Positions 7,470 through 18,400 of a stretch of DNA of 33,496 nucleotides are shown one piece after another; within the stretch, counting starts at the first letter, position 1, and the number at the start of each line of letters is the position of its first letter. Position numbers and translations under genes: made by a program. Source of the stretch: Ignavibacteriota bacterium (GTDB lineage: Bacteria; Bacteroidota; Ignavibacteria; UBA10030; SZUA-254); the NCBI GenBank assembly GCA_016212665.1, contig JACREZ010000031.1, positions 1 through 33,496 on the forward strand. Direction: 5' to 3'. Below the pieces are notes generated by a model that was not told the origin of the DNA, did not search any database, and saw only the letters and a list, made by a program, of their open reading frames with translations.

Positions 7470-10400
7470 ATGACACAACACATTCGAAATATTACCATTA
7501 TATGTCTCATATTACTCTGCGTATTATTTCCTGAAATATCGTCGAGTCAGGTTAAAATAAAATTACCGCTTATCATTGCTGATGGTGGAGGGAGTTCAAC
7601 CGGCAAACGGGATACGCTTTGGTTCGGGTATCATCCCGATGCAACTTTTTGTATTGATGCACCATTGACATTTGGTCCTTGTGATGTTATTAAAGAGTAT
7701 GAAGCGCCTCCAGCACCACCTGAAGGAGTCTTTGATGTTCGTTTTACGAAATCGCGTTCATCGGAAGGGACTTGTTTGGGTCAAGGAGTGTATGATAATA
7801 TTCATTCGTTTGTGAGTTCAGATCCGGACACCTTCCGACTGAGGTTGCAACCCAGTACCGCTGGTGGATTTCCTTTCAGATTATTTTGGGTTTCAAATCT
7901 TTCATTGTACTTTGACAGTGCGCGAATTCAGTATTCCAGTTCAACCGGCACAATCAGAGTGAATATGTTAACAACTTCATCACATGATATTACTGATGCA
8001 GAATTTTCTAATTTGCGGATGATTGTAAAAGGAATGAAAGGTTCTCAAATTGCACCAACAGCACCTATACTTCAACAGCCGCCGAATGGGGCGACAAAGC
8101 AGTCTCCATCGTTAACTCTTTCCTGGGGTACTGTTGCGAATACAGTACTGTATGAAGTAGAGGTAGCAACTGATTCCTTATTCACAAATATTGTTTTCAC
8201 TGATACGGCACACTCAACATCTAAGGCAGTCAGCGGTTTACCTGAAAGTCAAAAATTGTTCTGGCATGTTCGTGCGATGAGCGAAGTGCTGTCGGGTTGT
8301 TATCAAGATGTTCCGTTTTCGTTTATTACACGATTAGGTCCTCCTCAACTCTCATCACCGAGTGAAGGTGATAACACTGTTCCGACAGAACCAATGTTAC
8401 GATGGAGAAGGAACATTGCCGCCACCGTATACAATGTTCAGGTATCGCGCAATAATACCTTCACAGATATTGTTACAACGCAAGCAACAGCCGATACATT
8501 TTTTCAGGTCGGGACACTTTCGCATTGCAATCCTTATTATTGGAGAGTGAATGCACTAAACGCAACCGACACGAGCGCTTTTTCTTCTGCGAGAAGTTTT
8601 ACCGTTATTGATACTGACCCGGGACAGCCATCGTTAGTTAATCCCCTCGACAGTACAATTGTTGTTGGAGACCGACCCACACTTTCATGGACAGGTGATA
8701 TTTGTTCACGAACCTATCTTGTAGAGATCGCGGCTGATACAGGATTTACACAGATTTTACTTTCCCAAAGTCTTACTCAAACATCATATCAAACACCGAA
8801 TTTAGAGGGAGAAGAAAATTATTTTTGGAGAGTGACTGCGAAAAACGGTTTAAATGTTTTTGGTCCACGTTCTGTTACACGAATGTTTACGACCCCGGTG
8901 GTCATTCCAAGCCCTCCTGCGCTTGCTCAACCACCGAATGCCGGACCGCCGGTTCCCGATACAACAATTATTTTTGTGTGGAATCGTGCGAGGAATAAAC
9001 CGCTTTCATATGTACTTGAACTTTCAAAAAACTCTAATTTTACAGCGATAGTAAAACGTGATACTGTTGCAGATACAACGACAACAATCAGTTCGCTTGA
9101 TTATTGTACACGGTATTACTGGAGAGTGAATGCACGCAACTCTGCAGGGACGGGACAGTTCTCTCCTGTTTTTGTATTTGATGTGAGAAGAAATATCCCG
9201 CGACTACCTCTGATTGTGTCCCCTGTTGCGCCCAGTGATACCGGCGTAACAGATGAGCCAACACTACGATGGAGAGGCGATGCGTGTACTCAGGGGTATG
9301 TATTTCAGGTCTCCTTAGATTCCATGTTTACAACCCTCTTGTATGATGAAGCGCTTGCCGATACACAGAAGAAAATTTTAGCCACCGAACCGTATACATG
9401 GTATTACTGGCGTGTGAAAGCCACGAACGACCTGGGAGATGGAGCATTTCAGGAGACAAAGTTCAGAACTGTAAGGTTGACCCGACCGAAAGCGCCGTTA
9501 CTTTTTTCACCTGATTCTACAACGCTTGGTGTGTTACAGTATCCGGTCATGTGTTGGGATTCATCCCGGCGAACTGAATCGTATCGTTTACAAGTAGCAT
9601 TGGATACAAATTTTACCATTCTCGTTTTCAATGACTCGACACTCACAACGCTGTGCAAACAAGTCGGTCCGCTTCTGTTCAGCAAAACATATTACTGGAG
9701 AGTGAACGCAAAGAATGAAGCCGGTACGAGCGAGTATTCAACGGTGTGGTGGTTCAAAACCTTGTTTCCACCCGAACAATCGAATTTAATTCATCCGGAA
9801 AACGGCGTTACCGGTGTGTCTGTCACTCCTGAATTACAGTGGAGTATTCCCGACAGAGCCGATAGTTATCATTTACAAGTTGCTAAAGATGCCGCCTTTA
9901 CAACAATTGTTTATAACGACACCTCGATTCAGACACAGAGTTGGCAGTTATATAATTTAGATAATCGAACGTGGTATTATTGGCGTGTGAGAGCGAAGAA
10001 TACTGCAGGTTATGGTCCCTTTTCAAGTGTCAATAGTTTCAAGACCACCATTGTTGGAGTCGCTGATTGGGTTACTACGTTATCTGTGAGTGAAACCGGG
10101 TTTGGAAAAGATACGGTATATTTTGGGTTACACCCGAATGCAACTCACGGAATAGACCCGCGTATCGGTGAATTTGAATTACCGCAAGTTTCAACCGGTC
10201 AGTTTGACCTTCGCTTTGTAGATATTCCCAGTCGTCCGAACCAGATTCGACAAGGCTTACGGTTGAACCGGCTTCCATTCAAAACATATGGACAAGTTGA
10301 TTCGTTTAAAGTTGCATTTCAATTAGGCACCGGAGAGTATCCGATACATATTTCATGGAACTCTTCGTTCATTCGAGGAATTTGTGACAGCATGATTATC

Positions 10401-10856
10401 ATGGATATGTTCGGCGGTTTGACATTACGCGAACGCATGGACTTGGTTTCTACTGCTGTTCTTACAAACATCAGCACAAAATCACTGCTGATTATTTCGT
10501 ACGGCGCGTATCCTACGCCGACAGATGTTGAACCGGAGCCGGAAATAATTCCGGAAGGATTTGTTCTCTCAAAGAATTATCCGAATCCTTTTAATCCGTC
10601 AACACAAATTAATTTTTCAAACGAAGAAGCGGCATTGATATACATCGGCGTTTTTGATGTTTTAGGCAGAGAGGTGAGCCGTTTACTGTATTCAGAAATT
10701 GAACCGGGAAATCATAGTATTTCCTGGAATGGGGAAAATACTCAGGGGGCAGTCATGCCGAGCGGAATTTATTATGTTCGCATGATTGCTACAGCACAGG
10801 GAACTAGGGCAGAAAAGCCATTTGTCTCATCACAAAAAATGGTACTGTTAAAATAG
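7470..10856 (+). CDS. T9SS-secreted protein with seven fibronectin-III-like repeats
   Basis: The frame is open from TTG 7401, but ATG 7470 is chosen: it begins directly with a good signal peptide (MTQHIRNITIICLILLC, cleavage near SSSQ) and avoids translating the hairpin at 7417-7451. The product is then 1128 residues. Order: signal peptide; GxFDxRF module (about 34-190, with PPAPPEGVFDVRF and LGQG); seven fibronectin-III-like repeats of about 95 residues (about 193-862), each ending in a YYWRVNAxN-type strand; a second GxFDxRF module (about 867-1013, variant QFDLRF); and a T9SS type A sorting domain (about 1028-1128, NYPNPFNPSTQINF ... KMVLLK). Fibronectin-III repeats usually serve as spacers or ligand-binding units on the cell surface. 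It is the last gene before the terminator at 10895. Confidence 0.83.
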   Translation: MTQHIRNITIICLILLCVLFPEISSSQVKIKLPLIIADGGGSSTGKRDTLWFGYHPDATFCIDAPLTFGPCDVIKEYEAPPAPPEGVFDVRFTKSRSSEGTCLGQGVYDNIHSFVSSDPDTFRLRLQPSTAGGFPFRLFWVSNLSLYFDSARIQYSSSTGTIRVNMLTTSSHDITDAEFSNLRMIVKGMKGSQIAPTAPILQQPPNGATKQSPSLTLSWGTVANTVLYEVEVATDSLFTNIVFTDTAHSTSKAVSGLPESQKLFWHVRAMSEVLSGCYQDVPFSFITRLGPPQLSSPSEGDNTVPTEPMLRWRRNIAATVYNVQVSRNNTFTDIVTTQATADTFFQVGTLSHCNPYYWRVNALNATDTSAFSSARSFTVIDTDPGQPSLVNPLDSTIVVGDRPTLSWTGDICSRTYLVEIAADTGFTQILLSQSLTQTSYQTPNLEGEENYFWRVTAKNGLNVFGPRSVTRMFTTPVVIPSPPALAQPPNAGPPVPDTTIIFVWNRARNKPLSYVLELSKNSNFTAIVKRDTVADTTTTISSLDYCTRYYWRVNARNSAGTGQFSPVFVFDVRRNIPRLPLIVSPVAPSDTGVTDEPTLRWRGDACTQGYVFQVSLDSMFTTLLYDEALADTQKKILATEPYTWYYWRVKATNDLGDGAFQETKFRTVRLTRPKAPLLFSPDSTTLGVLQYPVMCWDSSRRTESYRLQVALDTNFTILVFNDSTLTTLCKQVGPLLFSKTYYWRVNAKNEAGTSEYSTVWWFKTLFPPEQSNLIHPENGVTGVSVTPELQWSIPDRADSYHLQVAKDAAFTTIVYNDTSIQTQSWQLYNLDNRTWYYWRVRAKNTAGYGPFSSVNSFKTTIVGVADWVTTLSVSETGFGKDTVYFGLHPNATHGIDPRIGEFELPQVSTGQFDLRFVDIPSRPNQIRQGLRLNRLPFKTYGQVDSFKVAFQLGTGEYPIHISWNSSFIRGICDSMIIMDMFGGLTLRERMDLVSTAVLTNISTKSLLIISYGAYPTPTDVEPEPEIIPEGFVLSKNYPNPFNPSTQINFSNEEAALIYIGVFDVLGREVSRLLYSEIEPGNHSISWNGENTQGAVMPSGIYYVRMIATAQGTRAEKPFVSSQKMVLLK

Positions 10857-10894
10857 AATTCTATAATCATTTGTATTTTCATTATTGTTTATCC

Positions 10895-10936
10895 CTCCTT
10901 AATTTTTCATAAAAATTAAGGAGAAAAGTTTTTTTT
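10895..10936 (+). terminator. Rho-independent terminator closing the first unit
   Basis: CTCCTTAATTTTT (10895-10907) pairs perfectly with AAAAATTAAGGAG (10911-10923) around CAT, and eight T follow at 10929-10936 after AAAAG. It separates the three T9SS genes upstream from the lipoprotein-receptor unit downstream. Confidence 0.8.
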
Positions 10937-11022
10937 ATTCCGTTTTTATTATCAATGACGGAACAGTTCTTACTATTGAATTCATAGTCGTAAGACTTTT
11001 TTTTACATAATTTAACATAAGT

Positions 11023-12267
11023 ATGCCAATGAGAATTATTCTCGGTGTTGCGGTAGTTCTTTCACTTCTTCTTTGGAGTTGTGTTGATATACCGGAAACC
11101 GGTCCGCAACTTCCTGATCCGCAAACAGTCACGCGTTACATTCATCTTATGACCGGCACTGATACGGTCAGTTATTTCCTTTCACGAGATGTTTCCCAGC
11201 AAGCCCTTGGTACGCGTCAAACCTATTCAAGTGTAGATACTCAGGTAACCCGTGTCGTTACCATTTCCATTGTTGATACGACGATTACACGAGATACAAT
11301 TGCAACTTCGATTGAACAAATCACGTGTCACTCTTCTACTCATACCTGCGATACAACGTTTGTTGATTTTGATAGTATCGCCGTTCACCTGAACATCAGG
11401 CGCGATACGCTTGTTCGGTTTGATACGACGGTTAATACCTATTCTATTACATTAGCCGATACCAATAAAATAAAAACGACAAAATCGTACTATATGCGCT
11501 ATGCTGTTAAGTATGATTCAACGTTGCAAATGTTCATTGACGGAGCCGCATACGCAACGCTTCAGTTTGGTGAATCTACACCTTACCGGGAAATTCCCTC
11601 CGGCGATAGAAAAATTCAATTAGTAACAAGCGGCATTCGTCTCGATACGCTTGAATATATTGTCATTGATACAACCCATGCCGTAAAACGTGACACGTTA
11701 GGGAGAGGAAAGTTTACATTTGAAGAAACGGTAACGAAGAAAACGACGAATAAGTATCCCATCATTCCCCATGATATTGATTTGGTTGTCGCTGATTCAA
11801 CCACGCCTTCCAAAGAACACTCTTCATTTCATAAGGCGACAATCTTTTTCCTCCGAAATGCGGCGCCGTTATTTACAGATGCTAATGGAGAGGTTCGATA
11901 TGGAGTTGTCAATTATGCTTTTGGATCTGAACGGAGGTTGTTTACCCCGGCGCCGAGTGATTCGATTGGAATACGATTCGTCAATGTTTCTAAAGGACCT
12001 GTTGCAAAAAGTCTTACGATAAAAGGAATACCTGCTAACGATTCTCTGCTCGTGATAAAGTCGGTTGATAGTTTAGCAACCAATGATTTCAGCACGTACG
12101 TAAAACTACGACAAGGAACGTATAGCTTTTTTGCTTCACCAAAAGGTTCTCCTTCATCCATCGGTGACTCGGTTTCCCAGTTGACATTGTATGGAGGTAA
12201 TCGGTTGACGTTTGCAATCGTTGATAGCGGCTCAACATACCGGTTAAAAAAATATAATGATGATTAA
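11023..12267 (+). CDS. Outer-membrane lipoprotein, DUF4397-like
   Basis: This 414-residue protein begins with a lipoprotein signal peptide: a short basic start, hydrophobic stretch and lipobox LLWSC with the acylated cysteine at residue 20. The segments from about 25, 165 (YMRYAVKYDSTLQMFIDGAAY) and 320 (IRFVNVSKGPVAKSLTIKG) look like DUF4397-type beta-sandwich pieces, with the typical small-domain 'uniform, y..v..G.y' spacing; this is by eye and moderate. The middle is very rich in Thr and Asp (DTT/RDT repeats). An in-frame ATG at 11029 is an alternative start. The gene lies 39 bp before the TonB-dependent receptor, so a surface lipoprotein working next to that receptor is a reasonable inference. 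It lacks a T9SS sorting domain. The ligand is unknown. Confidence 0.7.
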   Translation: MPMRIILGVAVVLSLLLWSCVDIPETGPQLPDPQTVTRYIHLMTGTDTVSYFLSRDVSQQALGTRQTYSSVDTQVTRVVTISIVDTTITRDTIATSIEQITCHSSTHTCDTTFVDFDSIAVHLNIRRDTLVRFDTTVNTYSITLADTNKIKTTKSYYMRYAVKYDSTLQMFIDGAAYATLQFGESTPYREIPSGDRKIQLVTSGIRLDTLEYIVIDTTHAVKRDTLGRGKFTFEETVTKKTTNKYPIIPHDIDLVVADSTTPSKEHSSFHKATIFFLRNAAPLFTDANGEVRYGVVNYAFGSERRLFTPAPSDSIGIRFVNVSKGPVAKSLTIKGIPANDSLLVIKSVDSLATNDFSTYVKLRQGTYSFFASPKGSPSSIGDSVSQLTLYGGNRLTFAIVDSGSTYRLKKYNDD

Positions 12268-12306
12268 TACCTCGCAACGTAAAGTACAATTATCAGGAAT
12301 TAAATC

Positions 12307-15300
12307 ATGAATCGAATTTGGTACTCCCTCTTTTTCATTCTCGTTGTTTCACTTTCCTCATTTGCCGGTAACGGAAAAATTGTCGGGAAGGTAACGGACA
12401 ATCAAACAAAAGAAGCCTTGATTGGTGCAACCGTTCAAATTGTCGGAACGAGTTTCGGAAGTTCTACAGACATCAATGGACAGTTTATTATTTTAAGCGT
12501 TCCTTCCGGGGAATACAGCCTGAAGGCAAGTTATATTGGCTACCAGGAAGTAATAAAAAGCGGCATCCGCGTGAGTTCCGATTTAACAACGGAAATCAAT
12601 TTCGTTCTCACATCTTCCAGTGTTGAATTAAAGCCGATGGAAATTGTCGCAGAACGTCCTATGTTTAATAAAAGCGCGACGAATATCGTCCGGATTGCGA
12701 CAAAAGAAGAATTGGAAAATTTACCGGTGCGCGGTGTTGTCAGTGCAGTAGCATTACAACCGGGTATCGTTATGCAGGAAGAGAGAGGAAACCAACGACT
12801 GTATATCCGCGGCGGTCGCGCCGATGAGGTTGGTTATTATGTTGAAGGCGTTTCGACAAGAAATATTCTAACGGGTGAGAATGTCACCAATATTATTCCC
12901 GAAGCATTGGAAGAATTCCAGGTTCATGCAGGCGGTTATACGGCAGAATATGGCGGCTCGAATGCCGGAATCATCCGACAGCAACTCCGCTCAGGGACAA
13001 GTAATTTCAAAACGACACTTCAGATGGAGACTGATAATTTCAATCTGGGCGAAGGATTTTTTGAACATACACCCAACAAGAAATTTTTAGGAACATACTC
13101 ATACGGCTATAGTGACTATGTGATGACATTGAGTGGTCCCATCGTTACGGATAAAATAAAACTTTTCATCGCAGGGCAGAACCAGTTTCAACGGGATACG
13201 TATGTACGATTCATCGAGCCATTCCGCTTTGAAAATCTCATTGATGAAAATAGTCCGGTCGCAAACCCGGATACCGTAAAAGTTCTGGAATTAGGTCCCG
13301 GAAATATTCCCGGAACGATGAAGAATAAATATTCTTTAAACGGAACACTGACGTTTGATTACAATCCGTATCTGCTTCGTATCGGGACAACCTACACGTG
13401 GCAACTCGACAATGTGTTTGACCAACGGTCCGATATTCATGATTCTCCGATTACACATTTATTTAACGGCGCGAGAATTCCGAGTCGTGAAATCGGTGAC
13501 GGATTATTTAATGTCAAGTTTACACATTTCCTCAGTACAACGACGTTTTATGAAGCGAATCTGAATTATTTCGACCAACGGGCAAAGACATATGACCCGT
13601 TGTTTGAAGATAATTATCTGAAATATAAAGATAGCGTAGCGTTAGCCGCGTTAGGGTATCATGCAAATTCCAATTTAGCGGAACAACTTGAAGATTATTC
13701 GTTGAATGATTTCCAGTTCGACCATCTTGGAAAATCTGTTGCGATGTACTCAAAAGCAAAGCAAAATTATCTCGGCGGAACATTCGATTTAACTTCCCAG
13801 GTTTCATCGCACGAATTTAAGATTGGCGGTTCCTACCAATATTATACTGTTCGCGGGTACTATGTCGGGCGTCGCCCCGGTAGAGAAAATTTGTTGACAG
13901 ACATTATCAACTTCCCAGATTTGTACAGAAGTCCCAGCGCCTACGATCCGCTCACCGGCAGTTACGAGCGTGATGTTCTTTTTCAAAAAGCAGGCGATTA
14001 CATTAGCGCGTACGGGTATGATGTTTATGGAAATGAAATTGACGATGGTTTCGATGGACCGAAACATCCGGAGTTTGCAGCGTTATATTTTCAGGATAAA
14101 TTGGAATTATCCGACCTTGTCGTGAAGGCGGGTTTCCGATTGGATATTATTGATAGTGATGACAAGCAATTCAGAGATTTCATTGATTATGAAGGGAAGT
14201 ACGGTGAAGCCGGAAGACACTATGGGGCTGGAAATCCACTCATCAGTCAATTGAATGACCAGATTATCCCCGATGGAATGGAGAAGAAGCCGGCGTTCAA
14301 GCAGGTGAGCCCGCGTCTGGGTCTTTCTTTCCCGGTTTCCGACAGAACAACATTTCATCTCCAGTACGGAAAATTTTTGCAGGCTCCTCAATTAAGCACA
14401 CTCTATGCAGGACGAGGAATTTCTGCGGTGATGTTCGGTGGTTCTTATTTTGTTCCGACACCAATCGGGTATGGTTTAGATCCGGAACGCACAACGCAGT
14501 ATGAGGTAGGATTTACTCAACAAATCTCCGACTATGCCGTGTTCGATATTACCGGATTTTACAAAGACATTCAAGGGCAGATTCAAATTACCAAAATCGT
14601 GGCTGAACCTAATGCAAGTATCGTTGGCTATAACACACTTCAAAACGGTGATTACGCAACAACAAAAGGTTTGGAATTTAAAATGACGTTGAGACGGACT
14701 AATCGTATTCAGGCACAAATTAATTACACAATGTCCGATGCTCAGGGAACTGGTTCCAATCCGTATTCCGCAGTAGGAGCGACGGAAACAGGAACGATTC
14801 GTCCAACTGTAATTTCTCCGCTCGATTTTAATCAGGCGCATCGCGGAACGATGAACTTTGATTATCGTTTCGGAGAAAATGATGGTGGTCCGATTCTTTC
14901 CCGGTTAGGAGCGAATCTGTTATTGACGTTCAACAGCGGGCACAGTTTTACACGTGCGAAAGGTGAAGGAGGTCAGAGACCGGCATCGCAAGGAGCCATT
15001 CTTGCTGATGATGACCCGAGAAACAGAACACCGATTGAACCTATTGGTGCATCCACAACGCCGTGGTTTTTCAACTTCGATTTGCGAGTTGATAAATCTA
15101 TTGACTTCGGTCCGATTGACATGAACATTTATGTTTATGTCCAGAATTTACTCAATACACAAAATGTAGTAAACGTCTATTCGAGAACAGGGAATGCGTA
15201 TGATGATGGGTATCTGAGCAATCCGGATTTAAGTGGAACGGCAATACGAACTCGCGGGCAACAATTCGTTGATATGTATCGTGCCATCAATATCGGTAAC

Positions 15301-15384
15301 AGACAGCACTATGCACTAACTCAAGGAGGAGATTTGTTCGGTCCTCCGCGTCAAATTCGGCTCGGCGTTCGTCTCGAATATTAA
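12307..15384 (+). CDS. TonB-dependent outer-membrane receptor with carboxypeptidase-regulatory-like domain
   Basis: The 1025-residue product starts at an ATG preceded by AGGAA and has a Sec signal peptide ending near SSFA. Residues about 22-110 form a CarboxypepD-reg-like domain (IVGKVTDNQTKEALIGATVQ, then GYQEV), residues about 120-230 the TonB plug (LPVRGVVSAVALQPGI, LYIRGGRADEVGYYVEG), and the rest a 22-stranded-type barrel ending in GPPRQIRLGVRLEY. Such receptors import ligands across the outer membrane with energy from TonB-ExbB-ExbD, or act as outer-membrane assembly partners for surface proteins. No clear TonB box was seen. It sits between the lipoprotein and the large secreted protein, 16 bp before the latter, so it is probably co-transcribed with them. 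The substrate cannot be told from sequence; the usual SusD partner is absent, which argues against a standard glycan-uptake locus. Confidence 0.88.
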   Translation: MNRIWYSLFFILVVSLSSFAGNGKIVGKVTDNQTKEALIGATVQIVGTSFGSSTDINGQFIILSVPSGEYSLKASYIGYQEVIKSGIRVSSDLTTEINFVLTSSSVELKPMEIVAERPMFNKSATNIVRIATKEELENLPVRGVVSAVALQPGIVMQEERGNQRLYIRGGRADEVGYYVEGVSTRNILTGENVTNIIPEALEEFQVHAGGYTAEYGGSNAGIIRQQLRSGTSNFKTTLQMETDNFNLGEGFFEHTPNKKFLGTYSYGYSDYVMTLSGPIVTDKIKLFIAGQNQFQRDTYVRFIEPFRFENLIDENSPVANPDTVKVLELGPGNIPGTMKNKYSLNGTLTFDYNPYLLRIGTTYTWQLDNVFDQRSDIHDSPITHLFNGARIPSREIGDGLFNVKFTHFLSTTTFYEANLNYFDQRAKTYDPLFEDNYLKYKDSVALAALGYHANSNLAEQLEDYSLNDFQFDHLGKSVAMYSKAKQNYLGGTFDLTSQVSSHEFKIGGSYQYYTVRGYYVGRRPGRENLLTDIINFPDLYRSPSAYDPLTGSYERDVLFQKAGDYISAYGYDVYGNEIDDGFDGPKHPEFAALYFQDKLELSDLVVKAGFRLDIIDSDDKQFRDFIDYEGKYGEAGRHYGAGNPLISQLNDQIIPDGMEKKPAFKQVSPRLGLSFPVSDRTTFHLQYGKFLQAPQLSTLYAGRGISAVMFGGSYFVPTPIGYGLDPERTTQYEVGFTQQISDYAVFDITGFYKDIQGQIQITKIVAEPNASIVGYNTLQNGDYATTKGLEFKMTLRRTNRIQAQINYTMSDAQGTGSNPYSAVGATETGTIRPTVISPLDFNQAHRGTMNFDYRFGENDGGPILSRLGANLLLTFNSGHSFTRAKGEGGQRPASQGAILADDDPRNRTPIEPIGASTTPWFFNFDLRVDKSIDFGPIDMNIYVYVQNLLNTQNVVNVYSRTGNAYDDGYLSNPDLSGTAIRTRGQQFVDMYRAINIGNRQHYALTQGGDLFGPPRQIRLGVRLEY

Positions 15385-15400
15385 GTTCAAAGGAATTTTT

Positions 15401-18400
15401 ATGATGAAGAAAGCAATACTCTACTATCTTTTCACAGCGACTTCCGTTTTTCTGTTCGCCGGAATTCTGTTCTCTGCGGAAGGGCAAAAATCTCAGAAGA
15501 ATAAAAGTGAACGTGAAGTAACCGAAGTTACCGGGGTTCCGAGAACCACCGTGATGAACATTAATAATTTGTTAATGTGGGCAGGTGATGACGGGAGAAT
15601 GGAACGCCGACCAATGGATGATAATTCCGGTGTAACATTTCCCCGTGGAACTGCGGCGTGTGTGTATGCTGGCGGATTGGTCTGGGCAGGGTATGTCAAA
15701 GATGGCAGTTCGCCGGACCTCCGCGTTGGAGGACAGACATATAATTACGGAACCGTTCCCGGCAGAATTACGAGCAAAGGAGTAGCAGAAAGTCCGAGCG
15801 CTCCGAGTGTGCGCATGTATCGTATTCGCCGCGATTGGAAAACAGCCGACCTTGCACGCGATGCCGCGGAGATAAACGATGTTGCTCTTGCGACGGTTTC
15901 TCAAGGTCAGATTGATGCCGTTCGTGCGCAATACAAGAAAGATTGGATTGAGTGGCCCTGGCAAAAAGGCGCTCCGTATTACGACAGAAACAATAACGGA
16001 ATTTATGACCCCGACCCGACCGGCAATTACGACCCGGCATTAGATGAGCCGGGGCTTGGTGGCGCTGACCAGGTACTTTGGTATGTTGCCAATGACCTCA
16101 AAGCAACGGCAACAAGCGGGTTGTATGGTTCTCCTCCAATCGGAATCGAAATGCAGGTAACATGTTGGGCGTATGCACGAACTGATGAACTTGGAAACGT
16201 TATCTTCCAACGTTATCGAATTATCTATAAAGGAACATCAACAACTCCGCCTGATGCGAGGATTGACTCAATGTATATTGCAAAATGGGTTGACCCGGAT
16301 TTGGGAAATTATGGCGACGACTACGCCGGATGTGTGAAAGATAAGAGTTTAGGATTTGTCTATAACTCACAGCCGGAAGATGCAGAGTACAAAAAGTACA
16401 ATCTCAATCCTCCTTTTGTCGGATATGATTTCTTTCAAGGACCGCGTGTGAAGAAAGATGGCGCAACGGCGAGATGGGACTTACAAACCATCACCGGTTA
16501 TGAAAACAAAGAAATGACCACGTTTGCTTACTTTGCCGCCGGAGGTTTTGATAGTGACCCGACATTAGCACAGTATTCAGGCACACTTCAGTGGTGGAAC
16601 CTGATACGGGGATACCGTCCGCGACCAATAACACCGGCAGAGCCATTCATTGACCCTGCGACGGGAATTGCTACAAAATTTGAACTCGACGGAGACCCGA
16701 CAACATTGCGAGGGTGGATTGACGGAAGAAGAGATTCTCCCAGTGACCGAAGAATAGTTCTTTCTTCCGGTCCGATAACAATGGCGCTGGGTGATACTCA
16801 GGAAGTTGTGGTCGGTTTAATGGGCGCCATAGCAGGCCGGGATAAAGATTATATGGAAGGATATAATCTTCTCAAGAAGATTGATGACGAAGCACAAAAT
16901 GCATTCAACTTTAATTTTGATTTGCCCAAGAACGTCCCGGCGCCAAATCTCAATATTGTAGAATTAGAGAACAAAATTATTCTCGAATGGGAATCTGACA
17001 CAGCAAAAATCAGGGAGTGTGAATCATATAATTCGAAAGGATATCGTTTCGAAGGTTATACACTGTGGCAATTTCCCAACTCAAGAGCGACGACAGATAT
17101 TGCGCGACAACTTGCGCCGTTTGATATTACCGGTCCTCGTTCGCGCGTTATAGAAATTGATAAATTCAAAAATCGTCCGTTAGTAAACGGGCAACCCTAT
17201 TATTTTGGAATTCAAACCATTGTCTTTAATCCTGACCCATCGGTCAAGAGCCGTTTGGAATCAGCGCCGATTGTTAAAACAGCGATACCTCACAGTCCGA
17301 ATCCGGGAACAGTCTATCCTTATGAATTAAGCGAACCACAATCTATCGCGGCAAATGTTGTTGGAAAAAATGATGCAACGGTATTGGTTAGTTACAACGA
17401 CCCGACGAAAGCGGACGGACATACTTACAAAGTCTTGTTTCATTCTGCTGAAAACGAAACATGGGATTTTGTTGACCAGACAGAACATGATACGCTGATA
17501 AAAGGTGTTTCATTTTCATCAGGTACTTCTTCGTACAGGTCGGTCACGAGAGGGTTTACAGTTACTGTCAATATTCCGAAAGTGGGAATTAAGGGGGTAT
17601 ATCTTGTCAAATCAGATAATCAAACAATGAGAGAACCTGTATTTGTTACTCCGGATCCTAAGAATGAGTTCTTTGTTATCAGTCATATTGTTAATGACAG
17701 GGGTACTTCTACATTAGATACGATGGCTGGTGGAAATCGAAGTGACAGAGATATAGAATGGCGATTCGGCGATTCGAGTTGGGCGATTATGTCGATAGGC
17801 GCATCTTCTTTCTGGCTGAGAGTGCCATATCAAATGTGGCAACTGGGGAATGGTTCGACTATTCCAGACCGTCAGTTGTACACGGTAATAATCCCGCCTG
17901 AAAAAGATTCAATATGGCGAGCAACAAAGTTGCTCTCACGTTCCTACAACAATAAAGCGTTGAAAACTTTTTATCCTGTAGCAGTCTATGCAGATAGCTA
18001 CAAAGTCGGTTCTACTTTTTATGGCGGTAGGTATTACGATGATATTCTCAGTAAACCATTTGCTAACCTGATTAAAGGTGTTATTCTTACAAATATTTCT
18101 ATACCTAAAGATCCGGTTTGGGCTATAGCGAGAGCGTACTTGGCTGATTTAGACGATGATGGAAAACTGCCGCCAGCAGGAACGTTTATTCGTTTCGAGA
18201 AATATAAAGCCATTGTGGATGGTGATGAAAAAGAATTCACCACAACACCAACCGTTTATGATAATGCCGAAGCCGCTAAAACAGAAATAGCAAAGATAAA
18301 TGTCTTCCCGAATCCATACTACGGAGTGAATACACAGATGGGGTCACGTCAGGCGCCGTTTGTCAAATTCAATCATTTACCGGCGAATGCGAAAATCAGA

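Noticed and set aside
12307-15384. SusC of a polysaccharide utilisation locus
   Set aside because: There is no SusD-like gene, glycoside hydrolase or sensor nearby; only a general TonB-dependent receptor call is supported.
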